This document shows, piece after piece, positions 53,394 through 62,437 of a stretch of 64,000 nucleotides of DNA. Source of the DNA: Polyangiaceae bacterium (GTDB taxonomy: Bacteria; Myxococcota_A; Polyangia; Polyangiales; Polyangiaceae); contig JAICTZ010000010.1 of assembly GCA_025936115.1 (NCBI GenBank), positions 1 to 64,000 on the forward strand, read 5' to 3'. Below the pieces are notes generated by a model. That model had not been told where the DNA came from, ran no database searches, and saw nothing but the letters and a program-made list of their open reading frames with translations. The position numbers and the translations under genes were made by a program. Numbering within the stretch: the first letter of the stretch is position 1; each line of letters begins with the position of its first letter.

Positions 53394-55688
53394 ATGAGAC
53401 TTCTCGCCTGCATGTCGAGACGAGGGAGCACTTGCTTGCCCTTGACGCTCCTCGCCGCTCTGGCCGCGAGTGTCACCGTCCCCGCCGGGGCCCTGCCGCC
53501 GAAACCGCCGATCAACGTCCCAGCAAAACCCCCCTTGCGCGCAGCCGGGACCTCGACGCCGCCGCGGGCGCCCGCCGCATCAGCGACCGCTGCCGGCAAT
53601 TTCAGCCAGCACCTGCAGCAGATGACGGCGCTCGTCCAAAAAGACGTAGAGCGGCAGGCCCGAGGCAATCCCCTCGCCAAGCCGCGCCGCAAGAAGAGCC
53701 TCGCCGAGCTTCGCCGCGGCGGCCTCGAACAGCCGAAACCGTTTACGAAACCGACGCAGCGCCGCTCGAACCTGCGCTCGCCGGGGAAGCGTGGCGTGAC
53801 GCAGCCGCTCGTCACGGAACGAATAGCGGCGATGACGGCGCGCGTGCGGCGTTACGTCGAGCTCGAAGCGAAGGCCTCGGCGACGGTGAAGAGCAAAGTG
53901 GCGGCGCTCCGCACCAGCATCGCGCGGCAGAAGAAGTCGTTCGAGGTCGGCGTGACGAGCGTCTCCGATCGGCCGCTCAAAGAGATCACGGGCTTGGTCG
54001 GCAAGCTCGATCTCAAAGCCGCCAAGGCACAGAAAGCCAAGCGCGAGTCGCGCAAAGACAAGCCGAACCTCGTGCGCGAAACCATGCGCGAGCGAGCGAC
54101 GCCTCCGCCCTCGGCGCCCGACAAGAAGAACGACCACCGCGACCCGGACGATCGCCCCGTGATGACGAGCAAGATCATCGTGACGCCCGACGACGCGCGC
54201 GGCTCGAAGGGCGGGGGCTTCCCCTCGTCCGCCATGCCCTCCCCCACGAACCCTCAATTTTCCTGGCGCGACAAGCTCGAGGCCGTCAGAAGCCAGGGCT
54301 ACTGCGGCAGCTGCTGGGCGTTCGCCGTCGTCGGCGCGTACGAGGGCAGCCAAGCGCTGCAGAACAACCAAGCGCTCGACATAGCCGAGCAGCAGCTCGT
54401 CAACTGCGTACCGGCGAATCCCATGACGGGCGGTGACAATTGCCAGGGCAATATGCCGGCCACGGCGCTCGACTGGATGGTCGCGAACGGCACGCCCTAC
54501 GAGCAGGCGCTGCCTTACAAGGCGTCGATGGCGAGGTGCAACACGAGCATCGATCGCACTGACACGCGTGCCGCCGGCTGGGGCTTGGTCAACGAAGACG
54601 ATCCGGAGAGCATCCCGAGCGACGAGCTCATCAAGCAAGCCATCGCCGTGCACGGACCCATCGCGGCGACGGTCTACGTGACCGACGCTTTCCAGAGCTA
54701 CACGGGCGGCGTCTTCGACGAAGGCGCGAGCGGCCATCCGAACCACGCCGTCGACATCGTGGGCTGGGACGACGCGCGCAAGGCGTGGCACGTCAGAAAT
54801 TCCTGGGGCACGTCGTGGGGCGAGGACGGGTACGTCTGGGTCAAATACGGCTCGAACTCGATCGGCTACCTCGCGAGCTGGGTCGATGCAGAGAAGGTGA
54901 CCAAGCCCGCGCCCGCCGAGGCGACGTTCAAGGATCGCTACGTGAGCCTGAGAAACGACGCGGGCGAGGAGCTCGACATCTCCGTGCAGGCGCTCGTGCC
55001 GTCGGGTAGCTCGTTCAAGTGGGTGCCGGGCGAACCGGGCAGCGCCACTGCGTGGAAGTTCCGCGTTGGACCCGCGACGGTGCTCGACGTGAAGCGCCCC
55101 GACGACAGCAAATTCCTGCGCGCCAAGGCGCTCCGCGTGTGGGCGACTTCCACCGACGGCAAGCGCAGCTGGAACGAGTACAAATCGAAGGATCTGGCGG
55201 TCGTCAGCAAGTCGTATCGCGCGGCGAAGCGCGATCGTTTCACGCAGGATTTCCCGAAGGCCGGCGGCGCGCCCGACGCGGACGACGTGTTCACGAGCGC
55301 CATGGAGCTCAGGGACGACAAAAAGCTCGAAGGCGCGCGCGACCAGTTCGCGCTCTTCGCCGAGCTCTTCCCCGACGACGCGCGCGTGCACGAGGCGCGG
55401 TTCTGGCAGGGCTGGTCTGAAAACCAGCTCGGTGAGTACTGGGACGCCGTCCAGGATCTCTACGCCATGATCTCGGGCGCGCCCGACGACGACGAGAACG
55501 TGCCTTACGCCTTCTATTACCTCGGCGATTCGTACTCGTCGGTCGGCTACTGCGGTTACGCCGTGCGCTCGCTCGAGGTCGATGCCTACGGCGAGGTCAA
55601 CGCGCCGAAAAACTGGGTCGATGCCTCGAAGAAGATGATCAAGTTCCTCAACGACGACGACGGGCAAGTATGTCAAAACTGGGATTAG
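53394..55688 (+). CDS. Secreted papain-family (C1A) cysteine protease with C-terminal TPR-like domain
   Basis: 764 residues, with a strong ribosome-binding site AAAGGAG. Signal peptide to about 32; residues 35-285 are a Lys/Arg/Ala-rich helical pro-region; the C1A catalytic domain is about 285-510. Its active-site residues are all visible: oxyanion Gln 301, Cys 307 in GYCGSCWAF, His 451 in PNHAVDI and Asn 469 in RNSWGTSWGEDGYVWV. A beta segment (about 520-590) and a TPR-like helical domain (about 625-764) follow. The last 19 bp overlap the chagasin-like lipoprotein gene. Substrate is unknown. Confidence 0.93.
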   Translation: MRLLACMSRRGSTCLPLTLLAALAASVTVPAGALPPKPPINVPAKPPLRAAGTSTPPRAPAASATAAGNFSQHLQQMTALVQKDVERQARGNPLAKPRRKKSLAELRRGGLEQPKPFTKPTQRRSNLRSPGKRGVTQPLVTERIAAMTARVRRYVELEAKASATVKSKVAALRTSIARQKKSFEVGVTSVSDRPLKEITGLVGKLDLKAAKAQKAKRESRKDKPNLVRETMRERATPPPSAPDKKNDHRDPDDRPVMTSKIIVTPDDARGSKGGGFPSSAMPSPTNPQFSWRDKLEAVRSQGYCGSCWAFAVVGAYEGSQALQNNQALDIAEQQLVNCVPANPMTGGDNCQGNMPATALDWMVANGTPYEQALPYKASMARCNTSIDRTDTRAAGWGLVNEDDPESIPSDELIKQAIAVHGPIAATVYVTDAFQSYTGGVFDEGASGHPNHAVDIVGWDDARKAWHVRNSWGTSWGEDGYVWVKYGSNSIGYLASWVDAEKVTKPAPAEATFKDRYVSLRNDAGEELDISVQALVPSGSSFKWVPGEPGSATAWKFRVGPATVLDVKRPDDSKFLRAKALRVWATSTDGKRSWNEYKSKDLAVVSKSYRAAKRDRFTQDFPKAGGAPDADDVFTSAMELRDDKKLEGARDQFALFAELFPDDARVHEARFWQGWSENQLGEYWDAVQDLYAMISGAPDDDENVPYAFYYLGDSYSSVGYCGYAVRSLEVDAYGEVNAPKNWVDASKKMIKFLNDDDGQVCQNWD

Positions 55689-56176
55689 AGAAGCGGTTGT
55701 GCATGTTCGGGTTCGCAGGGGCGCTCGCGCTCGCCTGCAAGACTTCGCCGGAGACGGCCCCGCCGGGCGCGAGCGCACCCACGACTGCGACGACGCTCCC
55801 CTCGCCTCCGGGCGCCGCGCCTATAGCCTCCGGTTCGACCGCACCCGTGCCACGCACGTACGACGCCGCCACGACCAGCATCCAGGCCGCCGTGGGCGAG
55901 GCGTTCAACGTCGCGCTGCCGTCGAACATCACCGTGCCGATGAAGTGGCGCGTCGAGCCGCCACCGGATCCGAAGATCTTGGCGGGCGGTGACGATAAGT
56001 ACGTCGAGCAGCCGCCTGCGGAATGCCCGGGCTGCGCGGGTTACGGCGGGACGCGCATCTTTCCGTTCGTGGCCACGGCGCCCGGCATCGTGACGTTGCA
56101 TTTCGCGCTCCGGCCACTCTCGGACGCCAAGGGTCCGGCCGAAAAGGAAGTGACCATCAACGTCACGATCAAGTGA
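55670..56176 (+). CDS. Chagasin-like (I42) cysteine-protease inhibitor, lipoprotein
   Basis: 168 residues. Signal peptide with lipobox ALAC (C23), a Pro/Ala/Thr linker to about 65, then an Ig-like beta domain. It carries counterparts of the three chagasin loops that close papain-type active sites: residues 84-93 PSNITVPMKW (family NPTTGxxW), 124-127 GYGG (family GxGG) and 148-150 RPL (family RPW). The start lies 19 bp inside the C1A protease gene, so the two are made together. Inhibition of the neighbouring protease is inferred from family and context; the first loop is changed (no NPTTG), so strength of binding is uncertain. Confidence 0.7.
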   Translation: MSKLGLEKRLCMFGFAGALALACKTSPETAPPGASAPTTATTLPSPPGAAPIASGSTAPVPRTYDAATTSIQAAVGEAFNVALPSNITVPMKWRVEPPPDPKILAGGDDKYVEQPPAECPGCAGYGGTRIFPFVATAPGIVTLHFALRPLSDAKGPAEKEVTINVTIK

Positions 56177-56230
56177 CGTGCGTGCCGGAGCAGGTCCCCG
56201 GAGCGCGGACGTGCACCGCGACCGGCGTCG

Positions 56231-57655
56231 TCAGCTCGTGAGCTTCTCGAGCACGGAGCTCACGAGCTTGGGGTTCGCCGAGCCCTTGGTTTCCTTCATG
56301 ACCTGGCCGACCAGGAAGCCGAGCACGCCTTTTTTGCCGGCTCGAATGCTCGCCACCTGATCCGGATGAGCCGCGAGCACGCGCTCGCAGACGGCCTGGA
56401 TCGCACCGGCGTCGGAGACGACGCGCATGCCGCGCTCGTCGACGACGGCGCGGGGCGAACGGTCGCTGCCCTCGATCGCGGCGTACACTTCCTTCGCCTG
56501 CTTGCCGCTGATGTCGCCCGCTTCGACGAGCGCGAGTAGCTCCGCGACTTGCGCGGGCGTGACGCTGAACGTCGCGTCGAGCCCGTGCGACTTGGCGCCG
56601 CGCAACACCTCGTTCACGACCCAGTTCGCCACCTTGATCGGATCGCCGAAGCCCGCGCACGCCTCTGCGAAGAAGCGCGCGTAACCCGGGTGTCCCGTGA
56701 GCGTGAGCGCGGCGGCGGGCGGCAGCTTGAGCTCTTCCACCACGCGGCGACGCATCGCGGCGGGCAGCTCCGGCAGCTTGCTTTTCTGCGCGCTGATGAA
56801 CGCCGCGTCGAGCGCGAGCGGCGGCAAGTCGGGCTCGGGGAAGTAGCGATAGTCGTGCGCGTCTTCCTTCGAGCGCAGCGTCTTGGTTTGGCTGGTATCC
56901 GGATCGAAGCTGCGCGTTTCCTGCGTGATCTTGCCGCCGGCGTCGAGGATCGCGGTTTGACGCGCGATCTCGGCGTCGATGGCGCGCTGCACGAAGCGAA
57001 ACGAGTTGATGTTCTTGATTTCGCAGCGCGTGCCGAATTTCTCCGTGCCGCGTGGGCGCAAGGAGACGTTGGCGTCACAACGGAAGCTGCCCTCTTCGAG
57101 GTTACCGTCGTTCACGCCGATGAACACGAGCACGTCGCGTAGCGCGCGCAGGTACGCCGCGGCTTCCGCGCTCGAGCGTAGATCGGGCTCGCCCACGATC
57201 TCGACGAGCGGCACGCCCGCGCGATTCAAATCGACGAGCGAATCGCCCCCGACGCCGTGCACGTTCTTGCCGGCGTCCTCCTCCATGTGCACGCGCGTGA
57301 TCCCGACTCTTTTCGTGACGCCGTCGAGCTCGAGCTCGAGGCTGCCGTGGCGCGAGAACGGCTCCTCGTATTGGCTGATTTGGTAACCCTTCGGCAGATC
57401 GGGATAAAAGTAGTTCTTGCGCGCGAAGATGCTCTTCGGCTCGATCGTGCAGCCGAGCGCGACCGCGGCGCGAACGGCCATCGCGACGGCTTCAGCGTTC
57501 AAGACGGGCAGCGAACCCGGCAGACCGAGGCACACGGGGCAGACGTTCGAGTTCGGCTGCGCGCCGAAGTTCGTCGAGCAACCGCAGAAGAGCTTCGTGC
57601 GGGTGAGCAACTGAGCGTGCACCTCAAGCCCGATGACTGGCTCGTAGTCGGTCAT
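56231..57655 (-). CDS. gatB: Aspartyl/glutamyl-tRNA amidotransferase subunit B
   Basis: 474 residues. Converts Asp-tRNA-Asn and Glu-tRNA-Gln with GatA and GatC. Segments YEPVIGLEVHAQL, CPVCLGLPGSLPVLN, HMEEDAGK and the C-terminal YqeY-like tail (AGKKGVLGFLVGQVMKETKG) are diagnostic. gatA and gatC are not in the window. It is convergent with the inhibitor gene and divergent from the small Ala/Gly-rich gene. Confidence 0.97.
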   Translation of the reverse strand: MTDYEPVIGLEVHAQLLTRTKLFCGCSTNFGAQPNSNVCPVCLGLPGSLPVLNAEAVAMAVRAAVALGCTIEPKSIFARKNYFYPDLPKGYQISQYEEPFSRHGSLELELDGVTKRVGITRVHMEEDAGKNVHGVGGDSLVDLNRAGVPLVEIVGEPDLRSSAEAAAYLRALRDVLVFIGVNDGNLEEGSFRCDANVSLRPRGTEKFGTRCEIKNINSFRFVQRAIDAEIARQTAILDAGGKITQETRSFDPDTSQTKTLRSKEDAHDYRYFPEPDLPPLALDAAFISAQKSKLPELPAAMRRRVVEELKLPPAAALTLTGHPGYARFFAEACAGFGDPIKVANWVVNEVLRGAKSHGLDATFSVTPAQVAELLALVEAGDISGKQAKEVYAAIEGSDRSPRAVVDERGMRVVSDAGAIQAVCERVLAAHPDQVASIRAGKKGVLGFLVGQVMKETKGSANPKLVSSVLEKLTS

Positions 57656-57776
57656 GGGGCCGCTATATCACGCGTGAAGCGCACGGCCCATCGGGCCGAG
57701 CTTCGCGAAAAAATCAGCGACTAGCTCGCAACTGGCCGTCTGCGCCGGCCGATGTCGCTGAGGAACGGAGCAAACG

Positions 57777-58142
57777 ATGCCCAAACCAGTCAGTGCAGAA
57801 GCGCCGGCGGCGCACACCATCGACCTCGAACCCATCGTCATCACTGAACGCGCGCCGAAGCCCACGGCCGGCGTACCGCTGCCAATCGCCGATCTCGTGG
57901 TTCAATGCGGCGATGAGGGGGTTGCCGTCGCGGCCGCCGCTCTGTCCGCAGCAGCGAACCCGGCCATTGGTCTGATTGCATCGGCAGGCGCCGGCGGTGC
58001 GCTCGGGGCGTGCATTACGCAAACCATCCACCACGCGGAAACCGAGGCGTCGATTCGTCGAGCCCTCGACCGCTGCTTGGATGCGGGCGGCACTCCAGCA
58101 GGCGCTATCGATGGCATCCTCACCTGCGTCGTCACGGAGTGA
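57777..58142 (+). CDS. Small Ala/Gly-rich protein with hydrophobic segment
   Basis: 121 residues with AACGGAG eight bases upstream. Residues 1-35 are polar (IDLEPIVITERAPKP). Residues 45-80 form a long Ala/Gly-rich hydrophobic segment (AVAAAALSAAANPAIGLIAS, then AGAGGALGACI). A short C-terminal part has Cys in CLDAGG and LTCVV. The profile resembles small membrane-active secreted peptides with a leader, but no double-glycine cleavage site is present. It is followed after 5 bp by the small membrane-protein gene. Family not recognised. Confidence 0.6.
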   Translation: MPKPVSAEAPAAHTIDLEPIVITERAPKPTAGVPLPIADLVVQCGDEGVAVAAAALSAAANPAIGLIASAGAGGALGACITQTIHHAETEASIRRALDRCLDAGGTPAGAIDGILTCVVTE

Positions 58143-58147
58143 GCGTC

Positions 58148-58396
58148 ATGCCGTTCATCTTCGCGTGGACCTCGGTCCTGATCGCGTGTTTTATCGGCGC
58201 CGCCGTCGGATTTTGCAAGGAATGGCGCAAGGGCCCGCCGCCGCCGACCGCCATTCGCTGGTGCAGACCCTCGAGCACGGATCCCGCCTGCGTGAGGGCG
58301 CGGGACAACTACGAGCGCGAGCTCGCGAAGCAGCGCTACGTGCGCGAGTTCATGAACCCCGCTCTATCGAGCCAAGGTGCAGAGCCGCCGCCCTAA
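58148..58396 (+). CDS. Small membrane protein, partner of the upstream gene
   Basis: 82 residues. One membrane helix at the N-terminus (FAWTSVLIACFIGAAVGF), then a charged and Pro-rich exterior or cytoplasmic tail with two Cys (RWCRPSSTDPACVR). It starts five bases after the Ala/Gly-rich gene's stop. Such a compact membrane protein could be an immunity or assembly partner. No family recognised. Confidence 0.6.
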   Translation: MPFIFAWTSVLIACFIGAAVGFCKEWRKGPPPPTAIRWCRPSSTDPACVRARDNYERELAKQRYVREFMNPALSSQGAEPPP

Positions 58397-58413
58397 CCTT
58401 CTGATGGCGTAAC

Positions 58414-59064
58414 TCAGTGACCTTTTTCGCGCGTGACGCCCGGGTAGGTGGTGTCTGCGGGTTCGTGGCGCGGGTTCTGCGTGAGCGTCGAACCGTCGCG
58501 CCCGGTGAAGCTCATGAGCAGATCCTTCTCGAAGATGAACTGCTCGCGCGAATCGTACGGAGCGGCGTGGATGCCGGTATCCATGCGAATGGCGTCACAA
58601 GGGCAAGCCTCGACGCAGTAGCCGCAGAAGATGCAGCGGAGCTCGTCGATCACGAAGCGCTTGGGGAAGCGCTCGTAGCCGCGGCGCGGATCGCCCTCCG
58701 GGTACTCACCGGCCTCGATGTGGATGCACTGGGCCGGGCATGCCGTCGAGCAACAGAGGCAAGCGACGCAGCGCGGAGAGTCGTCCTCGCGGTGCGTCAA
58801 GCGGTGCATGCCGCGGAAGCGCGCGGGGTACGGCCGTTTCTGCTCCGGGTACGAGACCGTGTTGATGCCGGCTTCCACCGACTCGGTGGACGGATCCGGC
58901 CGCTGGCCGAACACCATCTCCTTCGTGTTGGTGAAGAAGTGGCTCATCACGATGCCGAGGCCGCGCGCGATTTCGGGCACGTAAGTTTGCACCGCCGCCG
59001 TGCGATGCGGCCGCGCCACGGGCGTGCCGACGACTTTGCGGGGACCGAGGGGCTCTGCGGACAT
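58414..59064 (-). CDS. nuoI: NADH-quinone oxidoreductase subunit I
   Basis: 216 residues from the ATG at 59064. Holds two 4Fe-4S clusters (N6a and N6b) in the peripheral arm of complex I: CVACLCCSTACP and CIFCGYCVEACP, both complete. The N-terminal 40 residues form the membrane-surface part. It is somewhat longer than E. coli NuoI (180). It follows nuoH two bases after its stop. Confidence 0.95.
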   Translation of the reverse strand: MSAEPLGPRKVVGTPVARPHRTAAVQTYVPEIARGLGIVMSHFFTNTKEMVFGQRPDPSTESVEAGINTVSYPEQKRPYPARFRGMHRLTHREDDSPRCVACLCCSTACPAQCIHIEAGEYPEGDPRRGYERFPKRFVIDELRCIFCGYCVEACPCDAIRMDTGIHAAPYDSREQFIFEKDLLMSFTGRDGSTLTQNPRHEPADTTYPGVTREKGH

Positions 59065-59066
59065 GT

Positions 59067-60869
59067 CTAGGCTTCCATCCTGGCGGTGTGGGTACCGCCC
59101 ATCTGTGCGGCGAATTGCGCGGAGCTCGACGCGAGCATCGTGCGCTTGCGAGTCGGCTTGAGCAAGAACACGACGAGCCAAACGAAGGCGCCGATCATGC
59201 TCACACCGACGACGGCGGCGAGCACGTCGCAGAGCGTGCGCAGGCTGGTCGCGAGCGCGCCCTCCGACGACTGCACGAGCATCAAGACGAGGCCCGTCGC
59301 AAGCACGTTCACGAGCGACGCGGGCAGGAGCTTGCGCCAACCGAGCCGCATGAGCTGGTCATAGCGGAAGCGCGGCAAGGTCCAGCGAATCATGAGCTGC
59401 AGCCAGCAGAGGCCCACGACCTTGAGCATGAAAGCCAGCAGGCCGAGCACGATCACGAAGCCGTGCGAGAGCGGCTGATCCCAGATCGCCGCGCCACCGA
59501 TCGCAACGTGGAAACCGTCACGATACAGGAACGGCAGGTTCCAGCCGCCGAGGAAGATCACGGCGAGCAGGGCGCTCGACGACACGACGGCGATGTACTC
59601 GGAGAAGAAGAACATCGCAAACTTCATCCCGGCGTACTCCGTGAAGTAGCCGGCGACGATTTCGCTCTCGCCTTCGGGCAAGTCGAAGGGGATGCGCTTC
59701 GACTCGGCGACGGCCGACGCGAAGAACAGCACGAACGCGAGCGGCTGCACGAAGATTCCCCACGTGTTTTCGCCCTGCCAGCGCACCATCTCGTCGAGGC
59801 GGAGCGTCCCGTACACCATCACCGCGCCGATGAGCGTGAGGCCCATCGTGACCTCGTACGAGACCATCTGGCTCGCGGCGCGCAGGCCGCCCAAGAGGCT
59901 GTACTTGTTGTCGCTCGCCCAGCCGGCGAGCGCCGCCCCAACGATGCCGGTGCCGGCGAGCGCGAGGAAGTAGAGGATGCCGACGTTGAGGTCGACGATC
60001 TGCAGACGCAACGCGCCCGCGGTGCACATGCCTTCACGCGGGACCATGTGCGCGAGCCGCGTGATATCGAGGTGGCCCCTGGCGTCGGCGCCGAAGCAGA
60101 GTGTGTCACCGAAGGGGATCACGGCGAACACGGTGAGCGCCGGAAAGAACGAGATGAACGGCGCGAGGCTATGCAGAAACCTGTCGGCGTTCGGAGGAAT
60201 GAAATCCTCTTTCCAGAGCGTCTTCAAGCCGTCCGCCACGAACGCGTGCGGCAGCCCGAGCAGCCGCAAGCCCACGCGCGGCTCGTTGCGAATCGCGAAC
60301 GCCGCGTAGCCGGCGCCGAACAGGATCGAGAAAATCAGGACAGCGGCGCCGCCGCCGTAGCCCCAGTCGCGCAGAACGAGGCCTTGCTCGGTGCCGCTGA
60401 ACGCCGAGGCGAGCACGATCGCGAGCGCATGCGCCCCGAAGCCGATGTAAACGATCTGACGCGGCGGAAAGCCCTTGATCCAGAGGTCGAAGCTCGAGCG
60501 GGCGCCCCGGTTCACGACCAGACCCGAGATGATCGCGAAGGTCGCCCACGTCATGAAGATGGCGAGGTGGCTGAAGACGCACGCGCCCGTGGCACGTGCC
60601 TCCGCGGTCGGCGGCTCTCCCGCGCCCGCGAGGTAGCCGAAGGCGAGGAACGCGACGAGCGCGGCCACTCCGAGCGCGGGCCCCACCGCCGCGCCTTGCG
60701 CGACGCGCGTCGGCAGCCAGATCACGGCACGGTTCGGTCCGACGCGGTCTTGGGCCATGGCGCCGACGCGCCGATCGGCCCAGGTGAGCATGATCGCGAG
60801 GGGCATGATCATGGCCAGGATCACGGCCACGATCTTTACGAGCATGAGGACGACTTCGATGATGCTCAC
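59067..60869 (-). CDS. nuoH: NADH-quinone oxidoreductase subunit H, enlarged
   Basis: 600 residues from a GTG that overlaps the nuoG stop. NuoH forms the quinone chamber of complex I. Core motifs are present: DRVGPNRA at 41-48, ADGLKTLWKEDFIPP at 202-216, PFDLPEGESEIVAGYFTEY and the final helices. Family members are about 320-420 residues; here about 145 extra residues, with four predicted membrane helices (about 59-82, 95-119, 139-159, 173-191), lie between DRVGPNRA and ADGLK. A second smaller insertion follows VIPFGD. See findings. Confidence 0.93.
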   Translation of the reverse strand: MSIIEVVLMLVKIVAVILAMIMPLAIMLTWADRRVGAMAQDRVGPNRAVIWLPTRVAQGAAVGPALGVAALVAFLAFGYLAGAGEPPTAEARATGACVFSHLAIFMTWATFAIISGLVVNRGARSSFDLWIKGFPPRQIVYIGFGAHALAIVLASAFSGTEQGLVLRDWGYGGGAAVLIFSILFGAGYAAFAIRNEPRVGLRLLGLPHAFVADGLKTLWKEDFIPPNADRFLHSLAPFISFFPALTVFAVIPFGDTLCFGADARGHLDITRLAHMVPREGMCTAGALRLQIVDLNVGILYFLALAGTGIVGAALAGWASDNKYSLLGGLRAASQMVSYEVTMGLTLIGAVMVYGTLRLDEMVRWQGENTWGIFVQPLAFVLFFASAVAESKRIPFDLPEGESEIVAGYFTEYAGMKFAMFFFSEYIAVVSSSALLAVIFLGGWNLPFLYRDGFHVAIGGAAIWDQPLSHGFVIVLGLLAFMLKVVGLCWLQLMIRWTLPRFRYDQLMRLGWRKLLPASLVNVLATGLVLMLVQSSEGALATSLRTLCDVLAAVVGVSMIGAFVWLVVFLLKPTRKRTMLASSSAQFAAQMGGTHTARMEA

Positions 60870-62437
60870 GGGCGGGCTCCGGTCGGCAGGGCGGGAGGCT
60901 GCATGGCGGCGCGTAGCTCACCGAGCTTCTTCCAGGCGGGCGGGCGATCGAGCGCCAATCTGAGCTCGTGCACCCAGCGGAACGCCGGCCGCGAATCGCC
61001 GCGCGGCGTGACGGCGCGCTCGCTCTCCTGGGTCATACCTTGGCGGTTGACGAAGGTGCCTTCGGCCTCGGCCCAGCTTGCGGCCGGCAGCACGATTTCG
61101 GCGTGTTCCTCGAACGGCCCCTCGTGCGTCGAGATCGCGACCAGGTGCTTGATCTTCGCGAGGGCGCTCGCGTCCGAGGGCGCCTGAGAACCGAGCGCGA
61201 GCACGTGCGTGAGCTTGCCTTCTTCGGCCGCACGCGCGAGCTCTGCGAAGGGCTTTGCCTGCGGCGCCAGCTTGCGCACGCCGGAGGTGTTCGGGTTCTT
61301 GTCGGCGTCGCGCAGGACGTTGTCGCCTTCGCCGGGAGCGCGCCCGCTGAAGTAGATGTTTTGCGTCTTGAGGCCGTCGCGGGCGAGCTCGAGCAGCGCG
61401 AAGTTGTCCTCGAGCGAGTGCTCGGCCGAGAGCACCACCGCGGTCGTCTCGGGCGGGGCCGCGGCGAAGAGGTCGGCGGCGCGCGCGAGCGCCGCCTCAC
61501 GCGCGATCGGCTCACCGTCGACCTGCGCGATCAAGACGCGCTGTTCGTGGATGCGCCGGTAGTCGAGCATGCCCTCGTCGCACATCCAGTACTGATTCAC
61601 GGCCGCGTTGTGACGCGGGCGGTAACGATGGACGTTCTGGCTGCGCGGATCGTAATCCGTGAAGGAGTTGCAACCGGTGGCGCAGCCGACGCAGACGCTC
61701 CGCACCGAGCGCAAGAACCAGACGCGCGCCTTGAACCGGAAGTCGATCGCCGTGAGCGCGCCGACCGGGCAGACGTACTCGGTCATGAGCGTGTACGGGT
61801 GGTCGAGTTGCCGGCCGGGCGAGACGACGATCTCGGTCATGTTGCCGCGCTCGCGCACGCTGAGCACCGGATCTTTGGCGACTTCCTCGCAGAAGCGCAC
61901 GCAGCGCGTGCACACGATGCAACGCTCGGCGTCGTAGACGATGGTGGGGCCGAACACGACGGCCTTCGGCTTGTGGATGGGCTCATCGCGCATCCGCTTC
62001 TTCGTGCCCTGGTGCTCGAGCCAGTAATCTTGCAGCCGGCATTCGCCCGCTTGATCGCAGATCGGGCAGTCCACCGGGTGGTTTAGCAGCAGGAGCTCCT
62101 GCACCGCCGAGCGAGCACGCGCCGCATGGGCACTCGATTGGTTTTTGACGACGAGGCCGTCCGCTGCGGCGAACTGGCACGCGGGCTGAAGCTTCGGTTT
62201 TTTCTGTGGGACGTAGTCGTGCTTTTCGGCGTCCCACTCGAGCACGTCGAGCATCATCGCGGGCCGCCCGGGCGGCGGCTCGATCTCGACCAGGCACATG
62301 CGGCAGTTGGCGGCCACGCTGAGGCCGGGGTGCCAGCAGTAATGCGGAATGTCCACGCCGACCCGCTCGGCCGCCCGAATGATGGTGTCACCGGGCTCGA
62401 ACGGAATCTCGGCGTCGTCTAGTTTGAAGCTGGGCAT
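60866..62437 (-). CDS. nuoG: NADH-quinone oxidoreductase subunit G
   Basis: 523 residues. N-terminal 2Fe-2S domain (HYCWHPGLSVAANCRMCLVE), then CPICDQAGECRLQDYW and CIVCTRCVRFCEE for the 4Fe-4S clusters, and CVGCATGC. The molybdopterin-like C-terminal region is short compared with 700-900-residue forms. The GTG of nuoH overlaps its stop. nuoE and nuoF do not lie between nuoD and nuoG here. Confidence 0.93.
   Translation of the reverse strand: MPSFKLDDAEIPFEPGDTIIRAAERVGVDIPHYCWHPGLSVAANCRMCLVEIEPPPGRPAMMLDVLEWDAEKHDYVPQKKPKLQPACQFAAADGLVVKNQSSAHAARARSAVQELLLLNHPVDCPICDQAGECRLQDYWLEHQGTKKRMRDEPIHKPKAVVFGPTIVYDAERCIVCTRCVRFCEEVAKDPVLSVRERGNMTEIVVSPGRQLDHPYTLMTEYVCPVGALTAIDFRFKARVWFLRSVRSVCVGCATGCNSFTDYDPRSQNVHRYRPRHNAAVNQYWMCDEGMLDYRRIHEQRVLIAQVDGEPIAREAALARAADLFAAAPPETTAVVLSAEHSLEDNFALLELARDGLKTQNIYFSGRAPGEGDNVLRDADKNPNTSGVRKLAPQAKPFAELARAAEEGKLTHVLALGSQAPSDASALAKIKHLVAISTHEGPFEEHAEIVLPAASWAEAEGTFVNRQGMTQESERAVTPRGDSRPAFRWVHELRLALDRPPAWKKLGELRAAMQPPALPTGARP

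Noticed and set aside
53580..55778. Minus-strand frame of 732 codons
   Set aside because: It is antisense to the C1A protease; the protease has full catalytic motifs and a strong ribosome-binding site.
59088..61187. Long plus-strand frame of 699 codons
   Set aside because: It is antisense to nuoH and nuoG and shows no family features.
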